64,000 nt of DNA from Mesaphorura yosii (Eukaryota > Arthropoda > Collembola > Poduromorpha > Tullbergiidae). The stretch lies in contig WIXG01000001.1 of NCBI GenBank assembly GCA_009869945.1, positions 310,001 through 374,000 of the forward strand, written 5' to 3'. A program made the translations under genes and the position numbers. Shown here piece after piece: positions 1-13,300 of this stretch (positions are counted from its first letter, which is position 1; every line of letters begins with the position of its first letter). Below the pieces are notes generated by a model, which worked only from the letters and a program-made list of their open reading frames with translations, did not search any database and was not told where the DNA came from.

Positions 1-1553
1 TCGTGCTCTACTCTAGAAATTATTTCCTATTTGTATAAACTTGTATGTAGTGTCCTTTGGCCCAATGTTACAATGATCACGATGGGATCAGGCTTGACAT
101 ATCTTATTTCGATGCAATGTGAATTCGTTTCTCTTTGTGCCGTGCCATTGTCATTGTCACTTTGCGAATGAAACTTAACGCTTGTCTGCACGTAATCGCA
201 AGTAATCGTTGAATGAATTGAATCATAACAATAGCATACGCAATAGACGCGCAAGTGCAGAGGGAGAGGAGAAGCGATGAGAGCGATTTTAGTCGTCATC
301 GTCATCCTTTGTTGATTGTCTTGTCTTTGCTGTCTCTGTCGCTCTCTACAGTACAGAGCTTTATGAAACTGTTTCTATTTCAATGCATTATGCATTTTCC
401 CGTTGGATTTATTCGGTGATTCTCTTTTGCTGTCATCAGTGCATTGTCGTCTTCTCTCTCTGGGTGCTGTGACTGCCATACCGATTATTTATCCCTTTTA
501 ATGCTTGAACGGTGTCTCCAAGGTGGAGATAATTCGGAAGATACATATTGCACAATATTTACTTGTGAGACCCAACGGTGCAGGCCTGGCCCGAGAGGAT
601 TATCGTAATGATAATGAATAGGTACTGCTTCCTCCAGCTTCTGGTTCTGACGATTGGGGAGCGGGAGTGCTCGCCAAAATCAAAATTCTGGGCCATGATT
701 CCGAAATCTTTTGAAGAAGCATTCAAAGTTAAATCGATACACCGGTGGTTTTGTTTATAGGAGTTGAATCTTTCAATTTTAATGGCTGTGCTGCATTTTT
801 ATTTTCTCAATTGTTGGAAATCACTGTTTGATTCAATCTTGATTCGACAGACATAGAAATAAAACACAACTGTTCTTCAATTCTTACACACACGGCGTTC
901 CTACACTTTACTTTTAGATTGGATCATTGCTGTCAGCACTCGAGCCTCAATGCAAGGCAATGAACAATGACAGAAAGAATGTGAGACGATTTCCGCTTCG
1001 CATTTGAAGAGAGATACGCGCTAAGATGGAGCAATCACGCAGCAGACAATATCTTCAAAAGGGTTGAATTGCTAGCAGGCAGGCGTTAGGCTGAGATTTG
1101 ACATAAAGATAATCAATAACAGAAATAAAGACGTATTTTATAGAGCATGAAAATGGAAGACGAAGAACAAGGCGATAGTGTTTTGACTTTATGCTTCCAA
1201 ATTTATTCAGGACTCAAGCCTGCTGCTGGTGTTATATTTATGATTGCTATTATTACAATACAAACATCGAACATTCATTTTTATACGAGCAACTCGCTTC
1301 TCATGACACATCCTAAAATACTCTGCTAAAATGCGCCCATGAATTTTATTGTTATGCGATACCCCGAGAGAAACGGATACAAGCAGCTTAGGACGCTTGC
1401 ATCTTGTTTGTAGGTGAAGAATAGAAGAATTGGATGGATACTTTTTGATTCTTATCGGACCCTGTACTGGCCGTACTCGAGTCAGCGAGCTCTCTGCCAC
1501 AAAGAGTTGTAAATAAAATGAATTCTCGCACTGGACTTATTTAGGACCGACCA

Positions 1554-1579
1554 TCTCGACTCTCGACTCTCGACTCGAC
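1554..1579. repeat. short tandem repeat, 7-bp unit TCTCGAC
   Basis: Three exact copies of TCTCGAC lie head to tail at 1554-1574, followed by a partial copy. This is a minor local duplication and no function is inferred. Confidence 0.85.
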
Positions 1580-2080
1580 TTGGAGATATGAATACGAGAT
1601 AAGCAAGCCTAATGCTATTTTTATGTACGAGCTTCCTGTGCTGTCTTATTTGTCTTTATACAAATGGAACACAGAAAACAATCCCATAAATTTCCGCTAC
1701 GACTGGGCATCGAGATTCGTGTACAAGTACGCGTAGCAGATGGTCTTTATTCGCTGACGTTGCATTGTGTACTTTCTTGTACAATCGCCGATTTAAACTT
1801 AATCTCAAAATTTCAAATACAAAATTGCCAATCTTGCCTGTAAAATGTAAAATTAGATCATAAATGTCGTATCAGACTCGATTCATGGTCATTGCCTATT
1901 TTATGGTTTTTGTGTCCGAAATAAATTGAGGTTGAATAAATTCATACCAATACAATACGTTTGATGCCATGAAGAGTTTTAAAATTGTACTCATTTACCA
2001 GCTTTCGTATCAAGGTGGGTCTTGCTCGTTGAGTGCTGGGGCTTCAGCCTAGTTTAGATGCAATGGGCCTGAAAGTTCCA

Positions 2081-2097
2081 GATAGATAGATAGATAG
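2081..2097. repeat. GATA microsatellite
   Basis: Four full GATA units and one extra base follow each other without interruption. It is an ordinary simple-sequence repeat. Confidence 0.9.
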
Positions 2098-5000
2098 GTG
2101 CAGTAAAATGAGGACCGAATTGCCTGCCAATGCCTATAATTGCTGGTATACAGTGTATTCGTAGCGAATGTCATTGTTCAGTGTACTTGCGCGTGTGCGT
2201 ATTGCACGCGTAATAATCGAAGACATCATGCTGTCCGACAGCACGACGGCGAATTGCCTCATCTCATCTTTCTGTGCACTGAGCTGCACTCGTTACAATA
2301 TTCCTGAACCGCATGTGTTATCAGAAATACATAGATGCATGTACATAGATGGAAAGACAGACAATGGAAATCAGATCACTGCCGCTACCACCCAACAGCT
2401 TTTCAATACCGATGCGATATGAGAGCAATAACACACAAAACATTACATGAAAGGTGGAACGCTACTGTCGCTGTCGCTGATGCCCCTGCGTCCTGCCGTG
2501 AAATGCGCTTGGAATTGATTTGAAAGGAGAAATACTTCAAAGATGAAAACACGGAAATAAAAGAATTTACAACAGATAAATAGAGAAGCTCAACCTCAAG
2601 CAGGGTCGGCCACTCCGTACATTCCTATCTGTATTGTTACTGTGCGTGTGTATTCCAGAAGACATAACACGGTGAAATGGTCCAGGATCAGACGACGAGA
2701 CCACAGCCAGGATCGAGATTGGTTTTCCGTGACGATGTTATAAGATGCGATTCGTATTTTGTGCAGAAAACGAAGACGATGATAAAATTCTCATAAAGTC
2801 ATGACACGAGGAATTCATGCATGTAAGTATTCGCCATGTCTCTCTTCTGTTGTATTACGTAAAGATTTCTCCGACTGAGTCATCACTTTATGGTACGAGG
2901 AAGGCGACTCGACTCGGACCCTCTTCCTTCCTGTGCTCCACCACGAGAAGAAATTACAATTGGAATAATGGCACGCAGAACGCTGAAAATGTGTTTCTGT
3001 GACGAGCAAGCATCTTTCTTATCTCTTTGCAATGGTGCACTGTTAGAAATAAATGAGAATGGGAAGAATGAACCCGGACAGAGATTTGAATCTGTGAACA
3101 ACAAGCAGCAAGCTCAGGGTTTACGTTTTGTGCTACGACTGAATGAGAAAATTGCACAATTTTCTCCCAGCTGCGTTGTTGACTTCGTTTTGCATGGCAA
3201 TGGTAATTCCAATTGTATAATGGTTCGGGTATAAATTAGATTTTAAGAGGAAAGATAAAATACGAGTACGGGAAGAAAAGCGGCCTTAAAATGTCAAGCT
3301 ATTTCATCTTGAAACAAAAGAGCTGGCCAAGAACGAAGAACAGGAAGACGAGAGAAAGCAACCTGCTTCTGGCTGTTTCTCTGCGCAGCGCATTGTATAT
3401 TGTAAATATAAATGATAATATTTTATCTCGTTCATTCAGCTCAGTTCACAACAATAAAATACAGGCGTTATTATTATGCATGGGTTAACAACGTGTAGAA
3501 GAAGACGATTTTTGCAAACCAAATTCAAATTCTACCTTTTCGCATTGTAAACATTGCGCGCTTCAATGAACCCTTTGAAAGTTAGTTTCCCATTCCGGAG
3601 CTGCATGTAATCCGTCGAAATGCGTACCACACGCTACCCGTTTCATTCGTTCGCATTCGGACAATTCGACGTCAAATTACCGTTTGAGTTGACGTAAACG
3701 GTTTGAGTAGCCCACGATTAAGCTGAAATTCATGTCGGGCCTTGAAATTCCATTTTTGGATGGTATTTTACAGCTTGCATTTTGGACGCAGATTTTTTCG
3801 CCCAAAGAAGTGCACGATTCCATTTTGGTATCTCTCCACATCTTTTCCGCCGTGATCGTGGTCGTGATGAAATGCAGATCAGCCTGACTTATGACTTTAT
3901 TACACTTAATAACGCATTTGGCAAAGATTAAACTTTACACTACACATTCTGTACTCTGCACGAACTCTTTATTCCGTCTACGCCTGCAAGCTTTCGTCTC
4001 GTCTTAATAAGACCATAATTTATAGCCACAGTCCAAGGCGAAGTGGCGTAAAGCATTGAACTTGAATGCATTCGCTTCTTAACACATTGCTCACGACCGA
4101 CCAGCAAGCTAAAGAATTCCGTTATATTATTATTGCGTACTTTTGAATTAATTTTTCGTTATCACATCTTGCATCCACAATAATTTAAAACCCATAACTC
4201 TTCAGGCCCGCTTTTTTCGCCGCATATTTGTCTAAAAGTCCGTCGTAGCCGTGGACTTGACGAGAATTTTTAAGTGGACGGGCGTTATGAGAAAATGACA
4301 CAATAAAGTAATGACCCTGACAATAGCAGCATAAAGAAGTTGAGTACGTGTGACTCAATGACATTTTCACTCGCCAACTTTTTTCAGCACTTCTTTCTTC
4401 TCGATCCTGTTTTGCATTAATATATCTGTTATAATCTTGACAAGAAGAACGACCGACGACCGGCTCGTTTGGCTCTTTCATGATCGTATTCTCAAGCACG
4501 ATCTTTTCAAGCCTGCACTGTGTTTTTTTCAGTGCCAGCATTTTACCTTACGGCATCGCGTAATCTAATGTTCATGTAATACTTTGTAATATTTACTTAG
4601 AGACGCGGCGTAGCATTGCACTGGCAATCACTTGACTTGATTTTCTGGTAGCAGAATTCAGAATCCAAAAAACACATGCAACGAATTCATCCTGTCAAGT
4701 AAACTTCTTTTCAATTCACGTTTAACATTAACCCATTACGGCAGCCGAAGTCCATCACAAAATGATTGCATAAAGTTCTCGCTTCTTTACCTCTGCAAAT
4801 GTCAGTCAAGAGGACAACAGCGTGACATTGGACTTTGCCGTGAATCGTCAAATAAAGAAGGCGAGTTTGGCGTAAATCATGAATTGAAGATTGTGACAAG
4901 TTATTCTGCGGTGGGGATTTAAAACGAAGATGCGTCACAGCTGAGATCCCGTTAATTGAAACTGTGCTAGCGCTAATGCGAAATTTGCACGAAATGACAA

Positions 5001-8000
5001 ATCATGCCTTACCATTTAAAGAGGAATTTCGACTTTTCAATTCATGAAGGTCATTCTTATGTTTCTGCATTTTGCCTTTGGGCTTCGCGACAAAAACTCG
5101 AATTGAGAAAACTTCACTCTCCTGCAAGTATCGTAATTTATAATTGGACTCAGCAATTAAATCCCGCCTGCTTGTAATTATGGACAAATTAGCGAGCTCT
5201 TACAAGAGCGACAACATTCCGTCGCTTATGAATGGACGCCATTGAACATCGCCATAAACAATGTCGTGTACTTTATTAGATAGAAAACATGCATTTTACA
5301 TTAATATAAATATTAGATAATCTCTTTTCTTTCTCGTTTCATGCAAAATAATAAATACAGCACGACAGAGTCTCCGAAGACCAACTAAGGTAGAATGCGA
5401 CGGCGGCCGTGCATTATTATTAGGTTTTAGTCTCATTAGTTTCGGTACGTTGGAATTTTTATACGATGACGATGACGACGAGAAATTCAGCGTAATGCCG
5501 CGCACACTGAAGGGGTTATTATTATTACGGTTTTTATAAATAGGAAAACAGCCTTCCTAATACGAGACTGCAATACAAAAGATTACAAAATAATACAGCC
5601 GTCGAGCTCTTAAGCAACTCGTAAACTCGTTTTAAAGGTTTTTTTTGCTTATCTCAAACCGATCTTTTCATTTTTAAGACTCTCTTGGAACAAATTATGC
5701 AGGCTGGCAATAATAATTACGCGCTGGTTATTACTTTCGTCCAAGGCATCAGGAAAAGAGTAAAACACACTAATTTCAATAAGAAGACTTTCTTTTGCCC
5801 AAACGCGCAGCGCGAACGGAATTCTTCTGCTCTTGCTCTTCTCAATGGACCGAGCTTAAGTTAAATTACATTTTAAAGTAATAAGGGGCTTACAATTAAT
5901 TCTATGAAAATATTTTCCGGTAAGGAGTCTCATCATTGAATGGGCAAATAGCAAATGTTCTTTTCATTAAATGAACGTAAAATCCATCATGCATATAAAT
6001 AATATTGTTGTTTAGGGACAAGAAGTACTTTATGGGCTTTATGGAGTGTGGTTATTTTATTGCTTGTCCTTATGCAAATAATTCAGCGTAGATTCAAGCT
6101 CCTTATTGATGACTTCGAAACTACATGCGAAACATCTTAAAGAATCCCGGACACGGTTCTTTCATTGGCGCTTTACTTATTCGTCTCTATGAAACACCAT
6201 AATCATAAACCTGACCCTGCCACGTTGTAATCTTATAAATGAAACTTAACCGTTCGTTATGTTAATCCATTTACATTTGCCGTTGCCGTGGTCATGAATA
6301 TGGTAGAAATTCTAAGGTTCTTAGTTTACAATTTTACTTAAAATCACAAACTTGGGCGATGAGATGCATAAAACCATGTTGATCCTGATGATAATAAGAA
6401 AATATGGATGCATTTTAGGGACATGACACGTTTTGAGTTGAGAGTATGATAATTGGGGCACTTGAGATTTGAAACAATAATGCCATATGAACACGCATTC
6501 ATATCTTTGTCCAACTGAGGAAATTAGCTTCATTACACAAATAATTGTGTGTCAGACGTTAAATGAGATGCTCAGCTTGGTTGTCAGTGCGCCGGCGCTT
6601 CTTGTGTTAAGATGTAACTCAGAAAAACCAGGAAAATTTGCATTCACACGAATCTGCTCTAAAAAAAAAGAAGCAAATAACAAGTCTTGCTGTGCTCAGA
6701 ATGAAGTCATATATTAACTCGACCGGCCAACCGTGTACAATATGAATAGTGGACCTTTGTAATTTTACCGCAGAAATTAGGCTCTCATTTTAACTCGAGG
6801 AGTAATTTACGCGCTGAGCCAGATCTTCATGTAAGGAAAATGCTGTGGCACTCAAAACGCGTCCGCGTACGTATAGCATATCTCACGCGTTCAAGTACAG
6901 CGTGCAACAAGAAATTAGTAATGCCATTTCTATTCAGGTAATCTCCCGTTCTTAAAGTGTTCCTTATCTTAATCTCTTCGAGAGAAACGGTCACGAGAAA
7001 GGAGTAAAAATATATTTATGGTGTTAAATGCGTGTTTTCATTGCCATTACCATCAAAATGCATTTGCGCGTACATTAGTGTTGAAAAATTTACCTTTTTC
7101 TTGAAAGGTAGATTTGTGAGTGCGATGCGATGCAGCAAATGTATTATGCAGATGATGATGATACAATTGCGTATTCATTATAAAAATCATTTACTTGGTC
7201 TGGTCTTCGACTTCGTTCCGCATGCACCGTCATTAAAGATCAAGTGCATAGATACACAAACACGTACAATATTTTTAACCAAGCTAAGAGGCAAGGCAAT
7301 AAATGCGTCCGTTCGGACAGAACAGGCAAACTCATGTTTCATGTTTAAGTTTCAACTCTTCTCTACACGCAGTGGATAGCATTGAAATATTTATAAACCC
7401 GGTCTCAGAAGGAAACAATTAGAATATGAAGAGGATTCGAAACATGCAAAAAGGCGTGACACCAGAGACAAGAAATTCCAAATTTTTCATCATAAATTAT
7501 TCCAGGTCGAAAGATTATCCCGCGATGAGCAATGAGAGTTCGGCCCACTTCTTAAGTTAGTGTCTTTCCGTGCCAAAGCCATTTTCCCATCCACTGTCCA
7601 AATGTCAGTTTACAGACACTTGGCTCTCAGAAACAAATTCTTCGCCACAGCCCTACACAAAAACTGTTTTATTTATTTGCTTAATTAAGCATATTTCTTG
7701 GAAGAATTAAACCCAAGAATCAAAAATTCGTTTAGACTATTTAGGTTTCAATGGCAAGCAGGAAGAATCGGCATTGACAGCATGAAATACATGCAGCTAT
7801 TTACACGCTTAATAAAACCCTAAAGCATGGTAATATGATTTATGCGTGACTGATCTCGAGTGTATGTTTACGTTCAAAGACGAGGAAGATGGTCAAAGTC
7901 AAATGGTGCTGAGGGATTTTGATTTCGAGAAGCTGTGCACCGGCGCTGAAGAATTTCCTCGCGTTAGCGTCCGTCAGTCAAGTGAAGTTATGCGCGCAGG

Positions 8001-10390
8001 ACGTGCTGCTCAAGTTGCGATGAGACAGCTTTATTTCTTTTAATTTAAAGAAAGACGTATTTAATACTTGAGTAGTGCTTTTTTTTGCCTTCGCTTCTTT
8101 TCGTCCCTTTTTGAATTATTGCTACTGATTTAACCTAAAGTAAACTCATTTAATACATCATGTTGTCGTCGTTTGTCCGTGCGCGCAATTCTTGGTATTT
8201 TCTTTATGACTTATTGGGCTAGCACTTGGTTCTTCTTCCTGTTGCACTTACCTCGCCTAATCAACTTCATTTGGATGGGAATTAATTGGATTGTTGATTC
8301 TCCTCAGAGTTAAGCAGTTTAGTCTTTCACAACAAATGAGTCTACAAGCCACTTGTTCTTGCTCTTTTTGTTCCATCACTAGCTCTAGCTATCTAAAAGG
8401 ACGAGCGATTCAATTATTCAGGAATCGGGCCAGCGCTTGACGAAATGGGCAAATAGGCTTTTAGTCATCCTAAATTAAAAACTAAACGAGCGTCCACCAA
8501 GACTCGAGTACTTTTTGCTTTCATACAATGTGCGTTTTCATTTTATTTACACTGTTTAAAGCCTCTCATTCAATTCTGCATGCATGTGTCTGTTCTGTTC
8601 CAGGAAGCGTCGTGCAGCAAAAAGTTGGAACTCGTGTAAAAATTGATAGTCTCAACTTTAACAACAACTTTTATGATACAGCTCACCGTTCTTCATTTTG
8701 TCTCAACTCCTGAACAAGGTCCGTTAGAGTAACTTCCACTTCATGAAAGGTTAATTTCTGGTGCTTCTCCCGACTGTGAGTCGAGTATGCGAATACGAAT
8801 CCGCAGCAAACTGTGACCATTGAGTCTTTAATTTTAAAAGGATGAGAGAAAACCACAAATTAAAGACGTGACTGCGATAATAAACAATTCAAAAGCGTAC
8901 GAGTACGTAGTAAGAAAGGGCCCAATGCCTATGGGTGAGCCATGGCCATTATACACTCTATTACCTCTCTGAATTAAAGATACGGTGCTTTGCTTTGCAA
9001 CGCAATGCGTTTAAGGTGAAAAGAACCGAACGAAACAAAAAGTTGGCTTAAATTCAGTGGAAAACCTTTGAAATATAAATGCATTTCTTTCCCGGCCCGC
9101 AATTCCGCCGGTGCAAGCTTAAATAAGGTGCTGCTGATGCAATATTTAAACAAGGTAAAATAATAGGAAGTTGGAGTCGACGATTCAACTACCAATTTTA
9201 GCGAGAATCCAAGACTCACGACTTTGCGCTTGCACTCCCATTTTGGTATTTCTTGCTAAATTCTAAATATAAATTATTCATTCAACGTGAACCGTAGCCA
9301 GCCGTGCTTGGAGTTTGTTCTTGTCAATTGCATGAACAGGGAAAAAATATTACCTCATTCCGCTCCTACCAAATCAATCAACAGACAGCACAGGAACTAA
9401 ACGAGAAGCACGATTCGAGGGAAGACAAGGCGGAACTTAATGCAAATATTGCAGAAGATTTGGACAGCTTTTGACTGACTGACAACCTGACTACGGCAAA
9501 TGCGACTGAGTGAAGAGACGAACGAGTGAATAGTGCTTGCACAATTGACCTTCATCGTGACGACTTGACATTGCCTTTCTAAGAACAGCCCGCAATTAAG
9601 GAAATCAACGATGACCGAGAAGGGATGGAATCCTTAGGGATAGGAAGTAATTGCCCGGTCGAATTCTGCGTAATTTTTGTCAAAGCAATTCGAGGACAGG
9701 AGGTTGCTCTCTATCGCAAATTCAAGTATGAACGTCTTTCTAACCATATTTTTATGAGACAACAAAATTTCTTTGTTCCATTGGACGCTCAAGCATGTGC
9801 AATACAGGACATTGTCCAGTTGCAGGCGCATGTAAATTAACCTAAATTCGTTCGCAAGTTCCCAGACATTCAGTGCTTTAAGTTTTAGGCATTAATTGGG
9901 CCGAACTAAACCTATGTATGACAAAATAGTTAGTAATAGTAATTTGGAACGAACCAATCACAAATTGTGAAATTGCAGTTAATTATTCAATCCATTGGAC
10001 CACTGGAGTGTCCTTTAGTGATTAGTTCCCATACAACTTTACGTTTGGTTTTTGGTGAAAGCAATTACCGTACTGATGCTGATTGCGTTGCATGGCAATT
10101 ATTAATTCAGCTTGAGACTGCCCATTTCCTTCCTGCTGGTCATTTTTTCGCAGGCTGAGCTTCTACACATAAGCTTCAATAATGGCGTAGCTCACGGGTT
10201 CTGTTAATTGTTGAGGATTGGATTAGGGCTGGTTAAGTGCTTCCTGTCTACACTGCGGTTACCGTTATACGTTGGCTGTGGATTATGTACTTTAAACTGG
10301 TTCATTTAATCTTGGTGTCTCACTCTTGGTGTGATTCCACTTGATCATTGCACCGCATTTTAGGCTCGCTCGTGTATGTTTTATGTATGG

Positions 10391-13300
10391 CATGCGTGTG
10401 TTTATTCCAGATAAGGACATCATGGGGTTGTTTTACTAACACACATTTCCAGCCAAAACTCAAGATACTGCCAGGCAGAGCAAGGGGAAAGGATAGGCCG
10501 AAGCCTGAAATTCTATACGTTTACCACATTAAAAGACCGAGATCCAGACCAAGAATGCAGCAGGGCATAGAATAGAATTGCTCCATGGACATCACACACA
10601 AGCCCAGTAGAGAAATCAATGGATTCCAATTATAGTTGAGTAAATAGTAGTTAGTACTGGTGCTATGTTAAAGCAAACACCGAGAGTAGTTCAGTGGTGA
10701 GAGTTGGTTGGAAGTGGAAGAAATTCGAATCTCTCCCAAGCCACAGCTACTGCTATATTACTTTGAAACATAAATACGCAGCACACGTACTCGTACGCCA
10801 ATGCCATTTATGTGCATGGTGTCTGGCGTGGTGTGATGGTGTGAATTCAAGCCTCAGCCGAGTGTGAGTGTAAAATTGGAATTTTATTGACAGGATTAAG
10901 TTACTAAAAATTAGTGTTTACACACAATTACCACTACAACGCGAATCGCCCCACGCAAGAGCTCAACTGCCAAACTGCCAGTATGCAATTGGACCACAAT
11001 GAATTAAATTTTGTTACTCCTGCCGCCAAGCCTTCTTGACAAATTTGGCCACTTCGTTTTGCCGATACCAAATCACACGTGCCGAGTTCTAAAAGTTATG
11101 ATTGCATGGCTTGCAGGAGCATTGGAGTACATAAAAGGCTGTTTATTTACTCTTGTGTTTCATGCACCACTGAATTGTGTACCAAACACGAAATTTGAAG
11201 GAGTTGTTGACATTATTATTCGATATTTGCTTGCGCTTTGTTGGTTTTTATGCGGTAATAAATATAACAGTATTTCTGTCACCAGAGACTCGTACTCAAG
11301 CTCGCCACTGGTTCGAGCATGCTTGCATGTGAAGGTCTTTAATTCTAATCCGTATTCGCGGCCAACAACTCGCCAACTAGCCAAGACAGCACAGCAGCGA
11401 TCGCGTGACTCCAAATCATTCTCTCGTATTTTCTCCAACCCCTTTTTACAATGCTTCTTCCGTCCGATAATTTTTATACGCCAACCTCTGCCATTATAAT
11501 CATAACTTCATAACACATAGCTTACTTTCACCATTCTGCATTGCACACGGCGTTCGCGACACGGCATTTCCTTCGATGATATTATTCATTGCTTGCCTTG
11601 GCTTTCCTACCCGCTTCACGGTGTCGTTGCGGGTTCAGGTTACATTAATACATGGCTCGGAGTGCACCAAGCTCCATACTTATTTCATTAGTGGTATCAG
11701 AATTACGCGTCACCGTATTATGATTATTGTAGGCAAGCACAAATGACTCACTCGCACTTCATTAGACGGCCCTCGTGCTGTTGTTATGAGTTCGATCTCA
11801 CCGCAAGGGAAATGCGAGCACAGCGTGATAATAATCATCAGAGTCATCACAATTATCATATTTTATGCAAATGTAGTAATTTGATGGATTGCATACGAGT
11901 TTATGGCTACAGACTGTTTTTGATCGCGTTTAAGACAACGAGAACTCCAGCAGCCAGGTTCAAGCCAAATTTCTTCCACAGTCCACCATCCAGCGTGCTC
12001 TGTTGGAAAAGCCCGGCTCATTTTAGCCGAATTGGCTAAACCAATGAGCACATGAATAATTAACTGTGCGTGCAAAACGGTTCCGTGTTCCCCTTAACAT
12101 GTAACTAAACTTTACCACGAACGAAGTCACCCTTTCTCATTTAAGGATTGCGTGAACATTTATCAAAAATAAAAGTACTTGTGACTGCTCGAGCGAGTGA
12201 ACGCTATACTCTCAAGCCACAATGCTTGGTGACATTTTTTGTCTTTTCGTAGTCACGACCGACCACGACAGGACATTTACTTTATTTACTCATTTAATAT
12301 TGGTATTGCCATACTTGAAATGAAACAAGTACGCTGTAACCTAAACCAACAGTCAGGTAACCTGCCTACCTTTTCATGGTTGCTGTAAATTTGAGAATGC
12401 GTGTGCAATAAAATAATAACCATGTGTGCAAAATGTGTGGTTTATGATTATTCATACTCTCATCAAGATTCCATCATGCTACGCCGAAGCATGGAAAACA
12501 AGTTCCTTACTCACAAAATTGGAGTGGATTGTCGTCTTGAAGTAAACGAATGAAACATAAATGAAGTAACGATGATGGCGTTTACTTTTCCGTTCTTTAC
12601 CTCAATTGAATATGTCATTTTTCGCAAGTCCACGCTCCTAAAAGCTACCTGATAATGATACGAATTGATCGACCAGCAACTGTTCGAAATGGAACTCTGT
12701 CTTTGTGAAATACAGCGGACAGATTTCGCATTGGGTGACTCGTATTTGCATTTTGACTTTTTTTCCTTGCCTGCTTCTGCTTTCGATTCTTTTGACACGA
12801 AGTATCTTAGATTCTTGACTGGCGCGTATCGCTGACGAACCATCTACTTTCTTGACGGTACCGGACAGTCCCGCGTCCAAATGAAGCAAACGCTGAAAAT
12901 GGTCAAGCGTCTAGCTACTTTTATTTGTCTTATTTTGTACCTGAAGTAATGAATCAAGTGGATTCTATTCTAACGGTAGAACAGTAGATGTTTTATCTTA
13001 ATTTCTAATTCCTAGACTGGTGCTTCAATATGATTTTTGACACTTTTGTGCCGTTTCGAATCTTTAAATGTTGGCACCTGACGTCGATACTCGAATCAGA
13101 TCTTGCACTCGCTAAGGCATGTATTTACAGTCGTTTTAATTGAAAGCATGAAGTTCTCGTCTGATTCCATTTCTCCTGTGCACAGGAAGCCCAATGACAG
13201 CTTCACACAACATCGAAATAAGCTTAGGAAGGGGTTATTCATTGTAATAAATTAGTTCGAGACCCATTTTTCATTGAGCAGTGGAATGAACGCAACTCGA

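Larger units (their letters stand above)
1..10390. other. gene-poor region, no recognisable gene
   Basis: I found no protein domain, RNA gene or transposon protein here. The open frames are short, several begin with non-ATG codons, and none carries a family motif. Visible structure is limited to a three-copy 7-bp tandem repeat near 1554, a GATA microsatellite at 2081, and an ATG followed after 19 nt by a full AG|GTAAGT donor on the minus strand at 8270-8252. The stretch could be intergenic DNA or introns of a large gene whose exons lie mostly outside the window. Confidence 0.6.

Noticed and set aside
11011-11499. 162-codon open frame, the longest in the gene desert
   Set aside because: It starts with TTG, has no motif or splice support, and a frame of this length is expected by chance in 64 kb of AT-rich DNA.
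12511-12843. 110-codon minus-strand frame ending near a GTGAGTAAGG
   Set aside because: It begins with ATG and is lysine-rich, but I recognise no domain and no partner exon.
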